Positions 11,534 to 26,500 of a stretch of 64,000 bases of DNA are shown here, piece by piece. The DNA lies in the NCBI GenBank assembly GCA_018389105.1, contig JACATO010000184.1:62001-126000 (forward strand), in the 5' to 3' direction. Each line of letters opens with the position of its first letter. The first letter of the stretch is position 1. The stretch comes from Nautilus pompilius (Eukaryota; Mollusca; Cephalopoda; Nautilida; Nautilidae). A program made the translations under genes and the position numbers. Below the pieces are notes generated by a model. It ran no database searches. It was not told where the DNA came from and saw only the letters and a list, made by a program, of their open reading frames with translations.

Positions 11534-14500
11534 CTAAGGGAGAGAAAAATAAAGATGAATCACTTAAAACATTCATATCAGATTGAATTTTAACTCTCCA
11601 CATCAAGTTAGCTACTTAAGAAAAAGATCTCCGTCACTCATCTATAGTGTGCTCTAGATCCAGTTTAGCGCTTTTAATAGTATGTGGAAGAGATTACAAC
11701 AGCAGCTTTTCTTAAGGCCAAGGAAAAAAAAAAACTAAACTATTAACAGTAGGACTGATCTCAAATACTTGACGGGCACACACACCTAACAGTTCTGGTA
11801 AAATTTGGTATAGTCACCTGACTCAGTAATTTAAAAAAAAAATTATGTGTATAAACTCACCTTCCAACAGATTATGCATAGCAACAACAGCATAATCAGT
11901 CCACCCACAATGCTTCCTATTATGATTCCAATGTCAACACTATGTTCTGTGGTGCTTAATAATTCAGTTGAGACCTGAAACTGTAATCAGAATGTGTAAT
12001 CAGAATGCAATGCAATACCTTACTGCACAGAATACAATACCAAATATTTCAATACTTTACCACAAATACATACCTTTTGTTGAGGACGGGTAGTGTACAT
12101 GGGGTGATGCTTTCCCACAAATGTTGCATTAGAGGTGATAACCAACTTCTTGCCTTCCTGTAGGATTAGAAAGAACAAAAACTGTCAACCCTGTTAGATG
12201 GTCTAAAGAAAACAAGAAAGTTTGAGAGCAGAAACGCATGCATGCACAGTATGAGAATTTTAAAAATTAGATATCTTTCCAAAATAGATAATTAACCAAG
12301 ATGAACTGGGACAAGCTGATAACCAACAACCAAGGATGTAGATGAAAATTGGGGAGCACATTGGTCTCCTTAAAAAAATAATTCTCTAGTTACATCAAAT
12401 TATAAGGAGACATCTTAGTAAGCAAAAAAGCATTAGATCTAGAGTTAATTCCAGAAGCTTTAGTTAATAATGCCAACATAACCACAGATAAACAATATTA
12501 ACCTGCTCTGTTAAATATTCCCATAATTAAAGGAAATGAGAGATGTTGGGAATTTAGGCCAGTAAGCAGTAGGAAAACTATTAGAAACATTAATGAAAGA
12601 TGAAATGGTCAACATGGTTTTCAGAAAGATCATTCTTGAAGATGTATATGTAAAGGTAAAAAAAAACATTGTATTAATAGTAAATTGTTGTTATGACTTG
12701 AGGACAAAAGTGCATCAAAAGAATTCCTTCCAAGTTCCGGAATATTAACAGCAGGATATCACAAGGCTCAACATTTGCCTCCCCCTTTTTTTGATAATCA
12801 TAAATTATAAGGTAAGGTAACTTACTGGCTGATCAAAATCAATTGCATGCATGATTTTGTAAATGGCAAACTAGATTCAACATAGATAAGTGTTTGTCTA
12901 TCATACTAGCCCTAATGATGAATACAAAATCAGCTAATATTGCAGTATCATGTCTAGATGAAGAAAAAAACTATCGGTTATCAAAAATTTACTATAATGT
13001 CAACAGCAGCATGATGGCATAATAGGTATAATTACTTGACAACTTACAGATCAAATCTGGAGCATAGCACTCTTGAAATAATGGTTTTAAAATAGCTTAT
13101 TACAATTTTAAGTCAGAGGGGCAGCCAACAATTCCTGTAATTAAAGTTCCTAACAACATAATTCAAAGCCAACAACCAACTTACTTCCTTCCGCTTGGCT
13201 ACTTTAAATCAAAATTAAAGCTTTTCTTTATTTTTTGCATCGAGCACTACTTAGATTGTGTCCATACTAATGTAAGGAAAAACTTGAATCTATTGTATTG
13301 TGACAATTTAAAGATATCATCATGCATAATTTTTCACAAATGATATGCCAGCAACATCTACAATTTATTCTTTTCCTATATTTGAGATGTCAGGAAAAGT
13401 TGCACTATAACAATAGACTAGTAAAACTCACTCACCTCTAACTGACTACTGATTTTCTTGCTTATTTTAAAGACTACATATACTTTCACTTCCTTATTCG
13501 TACTGATAGATTCACACTTACAGTGGACAATTTTACAGCTGACCACTGCACAGTCCTGAAATAGAAGTAATTTGTCAAATTAAATACAAAAAACATTAAT
13601 TTATGTAGATTTGTTTTACTTGGGTAATTAAAAACAGGGGTCTCAATAGGCCACCACCGAAATACGACAGGAGCACATTAGTCAGTCTTGGAAAGAACAC
13701 GATCATCATCCCTACCAAAGACAGCGATATAAATAATAATTCAATTTAAATTAGCTGTGCTAGAAAAGGAAAACTCGAAATCACTTATAAATGGGTACAG
13801 TTTGAGATTCAATTCAATTCTCAAGGGCAGTTTAGGATCCAATTTTGTCCTGACCTGACACAAGAAACTAATAAGTCCAAGGAAACACTTACAATTATGT
13901 CTGTGTTCTGAACATCCTGCAATAGATGATCTTCCACTGGACCATCATTTGAACTGTTTACAAAGCAGCGACAGACTTCTGAGCCCAAAACCTGTAAAAG
14001 ACAAAAAAGTTAAGTTATCTGAACACAAAAAAAAAAAAAAAGGCAACTTAGAGCGGGGCACTGACTTTTGATGATAAAAGGGGTAGGTTTGCTGCCTCAT
14101 GGCTTGAAAAGGGGTACTACAATTTCAAAGTTACTCATTCGGAGCTTCCCTAGTCCTTGAATGAATATGGTGCAATAAATTCATCAATACTTGAAGAATC
14201 AGAACAATCTGTGTCATGGTTAAAAAATGTAGTTAAATCTAGCTAGCAAAAGTTTTTTTTTGGAGAAACCATCACCATTTTTGATGGATAACAAACGCAC
14301 TTAACATTCCTATATTTGTAATAGCAAGTTGCTGAACTTCCTGATACAAGGATCAAACTCACTAGATTAGGGTAGGCATTATCTGGAATTAACACTGTTC
14401 TCATTTCAACTGCATATACATCACTAAGTTGAAAATTATTATTCAAAATATTAGATAATTTAATATCAAACAATATATATATAGATTAATAACTGGTGTT

Positions 14501-17500
14501 TTTTTGTAACTCAATTTCCACTATTTGATTTTTAATTCAGTATTTATTACAAGAACTATTTCAAGAATCTGACTGTTTATGATACAGTTTCAATTTTCTG
14601 TCAGCTTACTGTGAAATTATTAATTCTAATCAAATCTTCTCCTGCATCACTCAGCTGAGGAATCCCAATTGTCATCTCTGAAGCTAGCAATGGACTAGGA
14701 CCAGAATTAAAGACACTGTAAATGTGGCTGACTACTGTCTGACTCTCTTGCATTTCAGTGATTTTCAACTGTTCAGGCTCTGAAAATCTGCAAAATGATG
14801 AATAGAATTTTTACTCAATGGATCATATTGTTCACACATTAACAGAAGTTCTCAATATTATTTAGTACTTAATTATATTCTAAAAGGTAAGATATCATTT
14901 GATAGAGAATCCTTTAACAGACATGATTGCTAATCAGAAACCTGACCAACTAAATAGTACATGGGGGGGGGGGAATATACTCTTCTAGCTAATGTTGATG
15001 CCTACCATAATAATGCAAACATTTGTCCATGACTTACACATCTGGTCATCACCATTAAAAATGAGCTACCAAGGCAGGCAGGCATTTTCCAAACAGGTGA
15101 TGAGGCTGAAAACAAGGTAGCCAAGGTATTTCCCCAGTTACCTTGGGTTAGATAATTGGCCAATCCAAGGCTGTTTAGTCCATACACCAAACCGCTACTA
15201 TGAAATGATTCATCTGTTTTTGGAGTATAACCACTGCACACAAAAGTCCTGACACTACAAAGAACTGCAAAAGCCTGGACATACTCGACAAGCTGCTCAG
15301 TGGAAACCTTGGACCCCTCGCATATTGGCAGATGGTCCAGTGACTCATCTATGAAGACTATTCAATAAAAGTTAAAGGCTGGTAAGGCTTGATCCGGTGT
15401 TTACAAACAAATGTCAGGCACAGGATTTTGAACAATGGTATGGAGAGAAAACCAACCATGCATTTGTTGATGGAGGTCTGCTGTTTGTACATGTTCAAAA
15501 ACGCCCTCCTGCCCATGTGATCATCAACTGTAATAAACACATCCTTCAGGATGATGGAGCTAGAGCTACCTGTAATAGAAGCTTATAAGACTGAATGAAC
15601 CACAGGTTCTCTCCCCCCCATACCCTAGATAAGGACCTACTGAAGAATCTTGGCAGTGGCATTTGTGCCATGTTGTCGGTTTTATCCGTCTTATTTGATT
15701 CTGAGATATTATAGCACACTCAAGTTCAGAAATCCAACACCGTCCTCTGGGTTTTCTTCATAGTCTGTAGCGTATCCTCCGCTTTACCGAATTAAAGCAT
15801 CTCTCACTAAAACCGTATTCCCTATGTGCAGCCGTATTACCACCATTTACTTCAGTGAAATTAACATCATCCAGCTTAAAAGCTGCCTTGTGAGACTCCA
15901 CAGGAGCCGTTCTGAGACGAGGTAGATTTGTTCAAGGTGTTTATTAGAATTGAAAAAAGATAGGTAGAACATAATTCCATAGATAAGTCAATTTGAAGTA
16001 GATGTTGAAACTTGGAGCTCCAAGAGTATCAACTTATACAAAAAAAATACAGTACCCTGCTGTCTACCAAAGCCTTTGAGGCTGACACGTTTGTCATGCA
16101 AATTGGCCCAGCAAATTCTTTTGGCAAAATACCAGTTGACCAAACAGGACACTAACCAAAGCTGGGACTGACCTCCATTATGCTGAATTTCACAGAACTT
16201 TGAACAGTACAAAGCGAAACAGGAAGAAAGTCTTAAAACCATTACCCTGCTCTTAATCTACAGCAGATGCAATTCAAAGGAAAACACTAATAAATCAGTA
16301 CAGACTATACTACAGAAAATGAGGATCCAGTGGAAAGAAAACAGCTGCATTCTGTTTGTTTTAGATGGTATGGTGTAGCTACTGTGAGAGAGAATCAAGA
16401 ATGGTTCTTCTCTTCAAGAGTTCTACATCTGAATGTTGCCTCACTGACACTTAAATGCCCACCTAGAAAAGGCTGCTGACGACAGTCCGAGTTGATGGGC
16501 ATATTCATTATTATAAAGATATCATTATAGCCTGTAATATCCCCAACCAAGCCAGAAAAAAAGTAAAATTTTGCATGTATTCTGTGGTAATGGCTAATGC
16601 AAAAATCACCAGAAAAAGTGCATGGTGGAAGCTGACATCATGAAGCAGTGTGACTCAGTTTGCATTTATTGCTAATGAAATGGATGAGCTCTTTCTTTGC
16701 ATCTTCAGAAAAGTGATGCCCTGGAATCCTTCCTTGAACTGGGGAAATCCATTACAGACAGAATTGCAAGGACTTCAGAAGAATCTGCAAACTATTAATC
16801 AGCAAGCCAGCTTTGTTGAATGTAACAGTACATTTTCTGGGAAGAGTCAAAAGCTTTGAGCTGGTTTGTGACAATAAAACAACCAATTACATACAACATC
16901 AGTTATTTAGCAAGAATAAAGAAACACCCACTTCCCAGCATGCTCAGTAAGTCAACTATCAGGCAGCAATCTGGAGAGGAATGAAAGTAAATTCTGACTT
17001 GGCATCACTCACTGGTAAAAAATGGATAGTAGACTTCTAATAGCTCAGGACAGTTGACCACTGATTGAACAGATGGATCCCTAGCACCTGAAAACTTCTA
17101 GAACTTGTACTTATCCTCACTGTACATATTTAATCAGAGGACATTGAATGTACAGATGTCTAAACTGAAGGACCTCATGAATCAATGAAATGACAATGAA
17201 GTCTCTGGACAAAGGATTTTGATGAATTAGATTCATTTGGACAATTTCGCTATTTTTGTGGTTTGCATTGTGTCACGATGCAATGCTTACCAACTTTTCT
17301 TTTTAAAAGATCATTAACTAGCATGTCAGTACAGCAAATAGCCTAAATGCCATTATGTAGCAGTCATCACACTCAGTAAATTATTTATAATATTACACAA
17401 GATTGTGATTCAGGGTCACTATACCCAAATTGAAATTTTAACCTTGAGAAAACAGTGCACATAGATCTTGGCATCACTCACTGGTCATAACAGTCCAATT

Positions 17501-20500
17501 TCATTTTTGTACCAAACTACAAATGTCTTCAAGCTCTATATGATGCAAGAAGTGCACCTACTGAAGTTATGCACACAAGAATAGAAATACAGGTGAAAAC
17601 CATATGTTATTGAAATTACGATGGCAGAGATCTATACAAAGAAATTCTTTTATAAGGCAGAAGGCAGACAACGTTAGCTTTTAATTTTCAGAAGAAAAAG
17701 CTGGCCCTGCACATCACACTGTAACATATAACAGACTTAAAGAAAATTTACTTGGAAATTGCATCATTCATGCAGGATCAGTAAAAGTTGCATGTACAAG
17801 CAATAACAATGAAATTAAAGAGCATGGTTTCTCACCCTCGTAAGCTGATTACATTGTGTATATAGTAAATTTAGACAGGTGAAGACAGACTCACTCACCC
17901 AAACAATACAAAAGGTTACTGGAATGACTTACCCTACATATGTTAGTTGAGCTTCCATCTGGACAGGAATAGAAAGACTGACATTGTTGTTGTCCGGGTG
18001 ATTATCAGTGCTTTTTGTTGACACATAGACATTCATGACAAAACTGTCATTTCTAGGCAAATTCTTTGCCTTAAAATGCAATCTGGAAGTCAGTGAGCTT
18101 TTCCCCAGCATTGGATTTTTAATAGCACAGAGAAGTTTGCTCTCAAGTGGCACAGGTTCGCAGTCTAAACTACCAGAATATAATTCTGTTTTTTCATAGT
18201 AAATAAAAGAGGGAAAACTGACTATGACAGATGAGTTGAAGGCATTTTCAAGCGTATTGTTCACCTGCACGAACAAAGAAAAGTTTGAAGGAGAGTCACT
18301 GATCTTCAAAGATAAATGGTTGTCTGGTAACATATACTTCACTGCCAATTTCAGGTCTGTTTCACACACATTGTCTGGTCCACAACCAACAGCAAAATAT
18401 AGCTGCAAGAAATAAAACAAAATCACCAACAACACTAAATTAAACTATCACTTTAGTAGAGATATCACCTAGTCACATCACATTTCAGGATGAGTCTCAT
18501 ACTGCATCCACTCCAAAATCAATGGGAGTCGACATACTGCAAAATCAGCACACAGTAACATCTCTAATCGCCTTAACCTGTTCAAAATCTGAGCAGGAAC
18601 TACTCAGTGTTCCAGAGATACTGTTTACACTCATTGAGATATCTTCTGATTTTGGCAAAGTCATAGCTTCCAAACCACCAATTGTTTCCCTGTTTGTGCA
18701 CCTGTCGAGTGATGTAAAATTTATAAATTTATTCCTGTGTTTCTGAGAACTTGCAACCTATTCCCCCAAACTATAGTAACTACTTGTACTGAACACCTGT
18801 GCACAACACCCTTGTTACATACCTTTTTGATTACAGTGCCGGGCTTAAGAACTGGATAGATCTCTAGTTTATCTGTAGCATCAAACTGTTTATATTGTAA
18901 CTCAAGTTCAAGTGGATTCAATTTGTCAGCATTATCCTAAAAAAAAAAAACAAAAAAAGTGATCATCTACTCAGCCATTATGATACAGCAAAAATTTGTT
19001 TCGGGATTTTTAAAGCATGCAAATAGTACTATGCAAGCACAGGGGATTGCTCCCCATGAGGAAATCATCATTTGGGGAGTCGGGTGGCCAAACAGAGCAC
19101 CTGTCCACCAATTTTTAAAAAATTTTGTTTTCTGCACATGTTGAAGGAGTCAGGGAATATGATCGATGCAGCTGAAGTGTTAAAATCCCATAGCCATTAG
19201 TTTTTGGTTACTGATTTAAAACACGAAGACAATTTAAGCACTTACAATGTTTATGCTGTTTAAATCTAAATTTTAAAATAAAGGAATTCACAAGGGGTTT
19301 TTCTTTTCCACTCTGAAGCTACAAGCAGTGGGAGTTTTTAGTCAAAAGTAAACACCAGACTAGGAATCTAATAAAATCAGATTCTATCTCCAACTGAAGA
19401 ATTCTCTAACCAAAGTAAATTATATTTTCTTCTAATACAGTAAGTTCCTTAATTTTCTAAAAGGAAATGTGACATCTCTTTACATCTGTTTTTTCTGGAA
19501 CTGCTCTTGAAAAGATATGGAAGGTTTTTAAGCTGAGAAAGTCTCCAAAGTTGATGTCTAACAAACAGCAAGAAAGTTAGAGAGCCATACCAACACAATC
19601 ACGGTGAAGTGTAAAGTCTCCGTGTTTCTACTCAGGCTTCTATTAAAAACCACAACTTTCTGTAATGTCCCACCAACAAGGAATCCAAACTGCCTGCTGC
19701 CAGCTTTTAGGAAAAACTCTGTCTGCAAATCTTACAGAAGAAAGAAAAAAGCAAATTTAATGTCATGCAATAGTATCTAAAACAAGAGCATTTATGTTAA
19801 CAGCAAATCAAATCAGATTAACGAAACAGATAGAAACTACCTAGCTACGATTTGAAAAGTGCCTGACCAATTAAGAATGGATGCTGATGACAAAATTTAA
19901 TTTGTACACAGATCAAGATATTTTTACAAGTTCAATGAACACAGGCTGCAATTACATATCTCCTCTTCCCAATATTGAAGAACTAATTCTATAGGGAGAT
20001 CTGAAACATCAAAGATGTAAGAAATAATTAGATCAGTAAATTACAGGATAATGTTAAGGCTTAGATCATTGATTGTTAACAAGACAATGGGCAGTTACTT
20101 TGTGAAGGCTGAAGTATGTAAATTAAGACATCGCTGCTATAGTGTCATCAAATTCTTGAGTTAATGGAAATGAAGTGGAGCATCTTGGCTCTATTAACAA
20201 ATTATCCATATTATACACTTTCTAAGAGTGAAAACCTTAATTTTCTGCCATTTCACACATGAAACAGATGCAATTTTAATTTTAAATATCAAAGCTTATT
20301 TTTATTTAATTTTTTTTTTAAATTTTATTCAAAATGCAAACTAACAAACTAAACTACAACACCTGGCTGGATCTCTGCATGTTTGCCAATTCCCTCTCTC
20401 TCTGCTGTACCAGAACTATTCACAGCTGAATACCTCCATACTCGTCCACAGTTTAAAAACTATCTGAAACAGTGGAGCCACATGTTCAGACTTCATGAAA

Positions 20501-23500
20501 GTGGATCAGTTACCCGTAAACAAGCCGCTGGAATACACTGCTACAGGAATGCAAACACAGTTAAAAGATAAGTTTACGTTCCACTGCCAACTATAATTTT
20601 CACTAATATAAAGCGCATTTGAGTGTTTTGATAAATCTACTAAAGATGTTCAGCCACCATTTATTAAAATACCCAACATAGCATCCATCTTCTTGTACTG
20701 ATTTCAGCCCACTTCATTCCTTTAAAAAGGTATCTCACACAAAATCCATACCCTGAATGTGGAAATGAGTTTTAATTAATTCTAAACAAGAGCATGACAC
20801 AACAACTTTTAGTCAGACAGCAGTAGTTCGTGGCTGGGGAAGATTTATCAAACAACAAATGGCTGGTAGCATAGAAGATTAAATTATACAAAAACCATAA
20901 AATTAAAAGTCATACCCAGTTTCCGATGAATCTGGTTTGTTGTGTCATATGACAGATTTAACTGCATGTCCACACAGGAGAGGTCCTCCTCCTTATAACT
21001 GCAGGTTCTGTTGCTGTAGATCTTTGATGGTTCAAAACTAATGTCATGAACAAGATGGACAACAGGACGAGCTCTCAGCACAGCAACCTGGTGTGATACA
21101 TAAGCACCAACAGCCACATCTACGGGAAACAAACCAGAAGAAAGCAAATCTAAGCTTTAGATAAGCAAAATAAATCTTTCAAAACGTTTCACTGCGAAAC
21201 TGATTTCGCCATAATTAACTCTGGGGGGGAGGGTAAAAAAAACCCCCACTAATTATTCACAATGTATTGTCCCATCAGGCTGTAATTTTTCAAAACAAAT
21301 AAATGTTAGTAAGCATAGTTTTGATAGGCAATACAAATTTGCGCATTAAAAACCTACATAAGCTTATGAGTTTCCAGTTCTGGTAAGAGACTGTACAAAG
21401 AGCTATTTTCCATGTGTATGAACATCTCTATTGTACTAATGCAGCAGATCTGTTCTGATGGATGTTGCAAAATCCATGGCATTACTCTGAAGAGAATGGC
21501 AAGCATTTTAAACCCACCCACCCACCAACCAAAGTCCTACTGCGAATATCCAGTCTCCTCCTCCACTTAAGTTATTTACATTAAATATTGGTTTAGTCTC
21601 AACCTGTGTTTTGGCATTGTGCCTCCTATCTTGGTCGCAGCACTGGGGATAGTGTGCTTACTGACCGAGGAGGTTCCACAACCACTTCGCAGCGAGAGAG
21701 GCTATAAGCCAAAACCCCTAATAGAACCCTTTGTTTTCAGAAGTGACCAAACAAGATTCTAATTTGGGCTCCTCAACCTTAGCAGTCCAGAAGTCTGACT
21801 ACCAGGCCATTGTGATCCATTTAAATAGTAGTACAAAAACACACACAGTGTTGGTTAAAACTCAGATGGTAGGTGGGTGCATATCCAGACTTCAAAATGG
21901 TTACACAAATTTCCAGCTAGACAAATGAACTTCTGGAGGCGGCAAGTAATGGGCATCTTTCTAGATTAATCCAATAACGTATTATCGCAAATGCATCTGC
22001 CTACACTTCTATTACAAACAACTCACATACCACCATAGCCGTTATTATCCACATCCAGCAAGTTAGAAACAGAAGTTCCGAATCCTCTCATGTTTTCTTG
22101 TATTGTTTTTCCCAAAATGCGTTGGGAGGCAGTGAACTCAAGACCCGAACTATCTCCATTGTATATGTAAATGGATCCAGAGTTGTCCTCTTCATAGGGT
22201 GCCCCAATGATGATATCTGCCATTTAAAACAACAACATTCAATCAGTTGCTGCATTAACTCACCAATGTCTTCAATACAAAAAGCAATCAAAAGGGATGA
22301 AAGCAGCTTAAACAATTTGACGAATGCAGAAGTTTTAGAAAAAGTTACTCGCCATCAAAACCATCCTTGTTGACATCGCCAGCATTGACTATAGTACTTC
22401 CAAACCGCCCATGGGGAACCCTGTTTCCAGAAACTTCTCTCCACAGAGAAAGATTCTGTTAAGAGAAAAAAAAAACAATAAGAGTCACTAGTTGGTTCAC
22501 AAATCATGATTGTGTGACCAAGTATACTGAAATACACAACGGTAATCAGAAAATAAAGACCATGCAATTTTATTGTGTTATTTTCCTGAAGTGCGCACAG
22601 CAACAAAAAACAGATAAAGTTAATCAGAAGAATCATGATTGATCTGTATTAAAATATTGCTTTGCTGAATTAGATTTTTACTGATTCAGTATTGATTTTA
22701 GAAGAAACTAAGAGTATGCATCTATTTGTCACTGTTAGCATTAACTGCAGCTTGGAAAAAGGCAGCTCCTGTGTCAGCAGCAAAGCCGGCCCAGTGGGGC
22801 AGGTGGTAGTGGGTTAGCTCCGTAAGGGGACCGTTGCTCCTGTACCGGGTTCGATCCCAGGTTGGGGTCGGAGGAGACTTGTCGCTGATGATCGCCATAG
22901 CGTGAAACAGCTGTACAGCATTTCCTTGGTGCCCGACTTGAGAGAGACCTCCCGGGTCCTTGGGGCCCACGGTGTCGGGGGACCGGGCCGCTTGTCGGCT
23001 CGACGAACATCTCTCAGTTACGAGTAGGACTCGGCATTTGGACGTCCAACTCCCTTAACAACAACAACATAACAACAACACAGCAGCAGCAGCCATATTA
23101 GTGCAGTTTGTTTCATCATCTTTTTTTTTTTTTATGGTTTTCTATCAATGTCAACTCAACACCACAACTGGATACTTGCTGAAACAGTCAGCCTGAAGCA
23201 GTTGTCTCCCAGCCTATGTTTTAAACCCACCTGGCCATCACTATGATAAACAAACACCAAGCCTTGTTCCTCACTGGAGGTTTTGTTGAAATACATTGGA
23301 GCACCAACCAATAAGTCATCAAAGCCGTCGTGATCCAGGTCAATGGCGCACACAGCCGCCCCAAAATTGCTGCCTAACTGCAATGAGAAATCAGAACAGG
23401 CTGGTCAATGAGGATTTTCATGGTTCCTCTTTAGAAATCTACTGCATAAGAATCAGTCACAGGACTGTAGTTAAGGAATGGAGAGGAAAAGATTCAAAGA

Positions 23501-26500
23501 AGTGAGTTATAATGACAGTGTACTCGAGGTGGGGTTAGATCATAAAATGCTGTTAACATCAAAAGTTTGTAAAGTACCAGTTCTTACTAAATTATTAACT
23601 GATAGTGTGGTCTGACATAAGTAAAGTCTCTGTTCAGACCCACAGAGGACAAGGCTAACAGTAAAATCTTGGGATTCTGCTTTTTCAAATTGTTAATATA
23701 GTTATGTCACAAAAGGTTATAAGTTCAAGATAAAATGCTTTTAAAGAATGATGGAATATTAGAAAGCTTTCCCCTTTCTTTAAGAAAGTTAGCTGAGATA
23801 GGAAGCATGAATTCTCTCTGTCATTCATTAACAATAAAAATACTAGAAGAAATAGTTACTGACTAAACTAGATTAAAGAAATATACTCTTCAGGGAAAAA
23901 AACAAATTTTAAACATTCATGGTTCGTGCAACTGACATTTGAACTTTATCATGGCACCACCATTGCAACCTGAATGCCAACCGTTATTTTAGGTTCTAGT
24001 AGCTCAAACATTCAATAGTGAGCCATAGACATCTCCAACTGTTGCAGAATCCTGTAAGGCCTGAAGGAGTTCCTTCCTGATATGTATATGGTGATAGCTG
24101 GCAACATCATTCATGGTGATTAAGCTCATTCCGAGGGGGGTTAGGTCTGGAGAATGAGATGGCTCGAGTAACACATTGAAAGTCAATGTGCAAAAAAGCC
24201 CATGAAAGCTTAAAGAGGAAAACATGCACTGTAGGACTTGTCAAGGAACCAGATCACTATCAGATCTTGTGCACGCACTAGGATAGGCAAGGTGGATGTA
24301 AGACATTTCTTCCCTTACCATAATGCTTTTTCCATCAAATCTGCTGACAACGCACGTGTAGCAATCATTTGTCTCATACCAGTGATAGAAAAGGAAATTC
24401 TTCACTAAACGTCTTGAGACCAAATCTTATGCTGTAAACTATTATTGTATACTGATAGTCTGGTCAAACATTTGGCATAGACCAGGGATGATCTGTTATT
24501 GAGGCTGTGGGGAAGAACTGATCCTTAAATGCTATAACTGTATGCAGAATTTTTAGGCCTACACCAATCTTGTTCTCTCTGGCACTTGTGATTTTTACAA
24601 ATCATTTCTACAGTATTTATAGTGAATTTGTGGATAACCAGGATAGCAGCAACCTCAGAACGGGTTATCCAAGCATGTGACCTTCTGATTAGCAGCTAAA
24701 TGCATTAACCTTTTATACTGCCAACTCCAGGACAAGCTATGCTTACCATGACCACACAGACAGCTCATCACACAGCTGGCAATGTCCACAAAAGTGCAAC
24801 AGCTGAATGGTTTTGTTATTTTTTTCTGTTTGGAATCAACACTGAGAATTATGGTTGCATAGTTTGTTACTCTAGAAGCCACAGAGTCTTTCTGCACACT
24901 TATAATAACTGAACTAAACATGAACTTTACCCACAACCGTTTCTTTAAAAATTTCGATACACTGTCAATAAACTAAGTAAATAGAATATTATTGCACAGG
25001 CAGGTCTGCCTGGCTGTCGGTACTACAATTACATTCTAGACTTTTATCCTGATGTACGCAGAAAAATTAAAAAGTCTGTAATAATAACAATTAACTCACC
25101 TGTGCATACTTGGATGTGGGTCTGACGATTAAAACAGGACCCAATTCACTTTTATATATTACAACCTATAAAGAAAGAAAAACGATTTTAAAGAACTAAG
25201 GATATAAACTTTCTAGAGTCAGTAATTTAGAATTCTAGAACCTAGTTTTATAGAATAGCCATGACTCGGAGCTGCTGGTGTTTCAAATGTATTATAACAA
25301 TGGTGTAGGTCTAACTGAGAAAATAATTCCATAGCTCAGAAGCAGCAAAATGCAAAGTGGTTTTGAGTTAAATCCTTGCTGAAACATCAGCAACAAGCAT
25401 TTGCTTCCAAGCTTGGAGACTTGCATGGTCCATTTTTCTCCACGCGTTCCCTATTCTGATCTAAGCTCAAAGCCGAGTAAAATTGTTAGGACAAAACAAA
25501 AATAGCTATCTGGAGTGAACGAAATGGTAGAGACAAACCAACAATGGAAGAAAAGGCTTCAATGACGTGTGACCACCAATGACCCCTATGGCAAGGCTTG
25601 TACAAATCTCAGTACTGACCAATTAGGCAGTCCTCCTGCCATTTTGGAGAGATTGCGCTGTTAAAAAAGTTTCCTGCCAAGTACTGATCATTCTGACAGC
25701 ACCTCGGTAGCACCCGAGAATCAACAGTACGATGAATATTGTACAGGGAAGCAACAGTAGTGCGCATTAACCCTCTGAACTATCCAAATGGTCTGAGCCA
25801 CTTCATTTGACGTTAAGACAGACCCAGGGATTCTTAAACCGACCTACATAACAAACATGGCCGTAATTTGCACAAGTTTTCCAGCACAGATGACAACTAA
25901 CAACATGCATGTCTTCATTCAGAACGAGCAGGTTGGAATGTACCGTAACCATTGCAGGCTTATTGCTTACATTTTTCTCCGTACATAAGATAAAAACAAT
26001 GAAATAGCTTTTCACATACTGCACCATAGCCATCCATGTGTGGAGCCCCAGCCGCGTAGTCAGTTTTCTTTCCAGTAAAAAACTGACCAGAAGTTAGCGA
26101 GTAGCCTGAAACACATGATTTTAATGGTCAAAACCTGAAATATTATGTAGATTCCTTCTATTATCAACCTAATACATCAATCTCCACTGTTCTAGAATTA
26201 CTTTTTACACTACAGCAGTACACATTTTTTTTTTTTTGTTTGTTTCAAAGGGTTCCTTTTAAGTCTGCAGGTAGCTGATGCTGAAAAGTTTAGCAGTAAT
26301 CAACATCCCTGCTACAAACAAAATTTGTACAGGATATTGATCCTAATGTCAAAGGGATGGTCAGTCAGACTGATATTAGGAAGTATTTGAGCCTCAAAGG
26401 GGTAATGAGAGCTAGATAATATTAAGCAAACTCAAAGCCTATCTTTTTTTAAAGCTAGTACACTGGCTCAATTTCTATGTTGCAGTAGAGAGACAAATCT

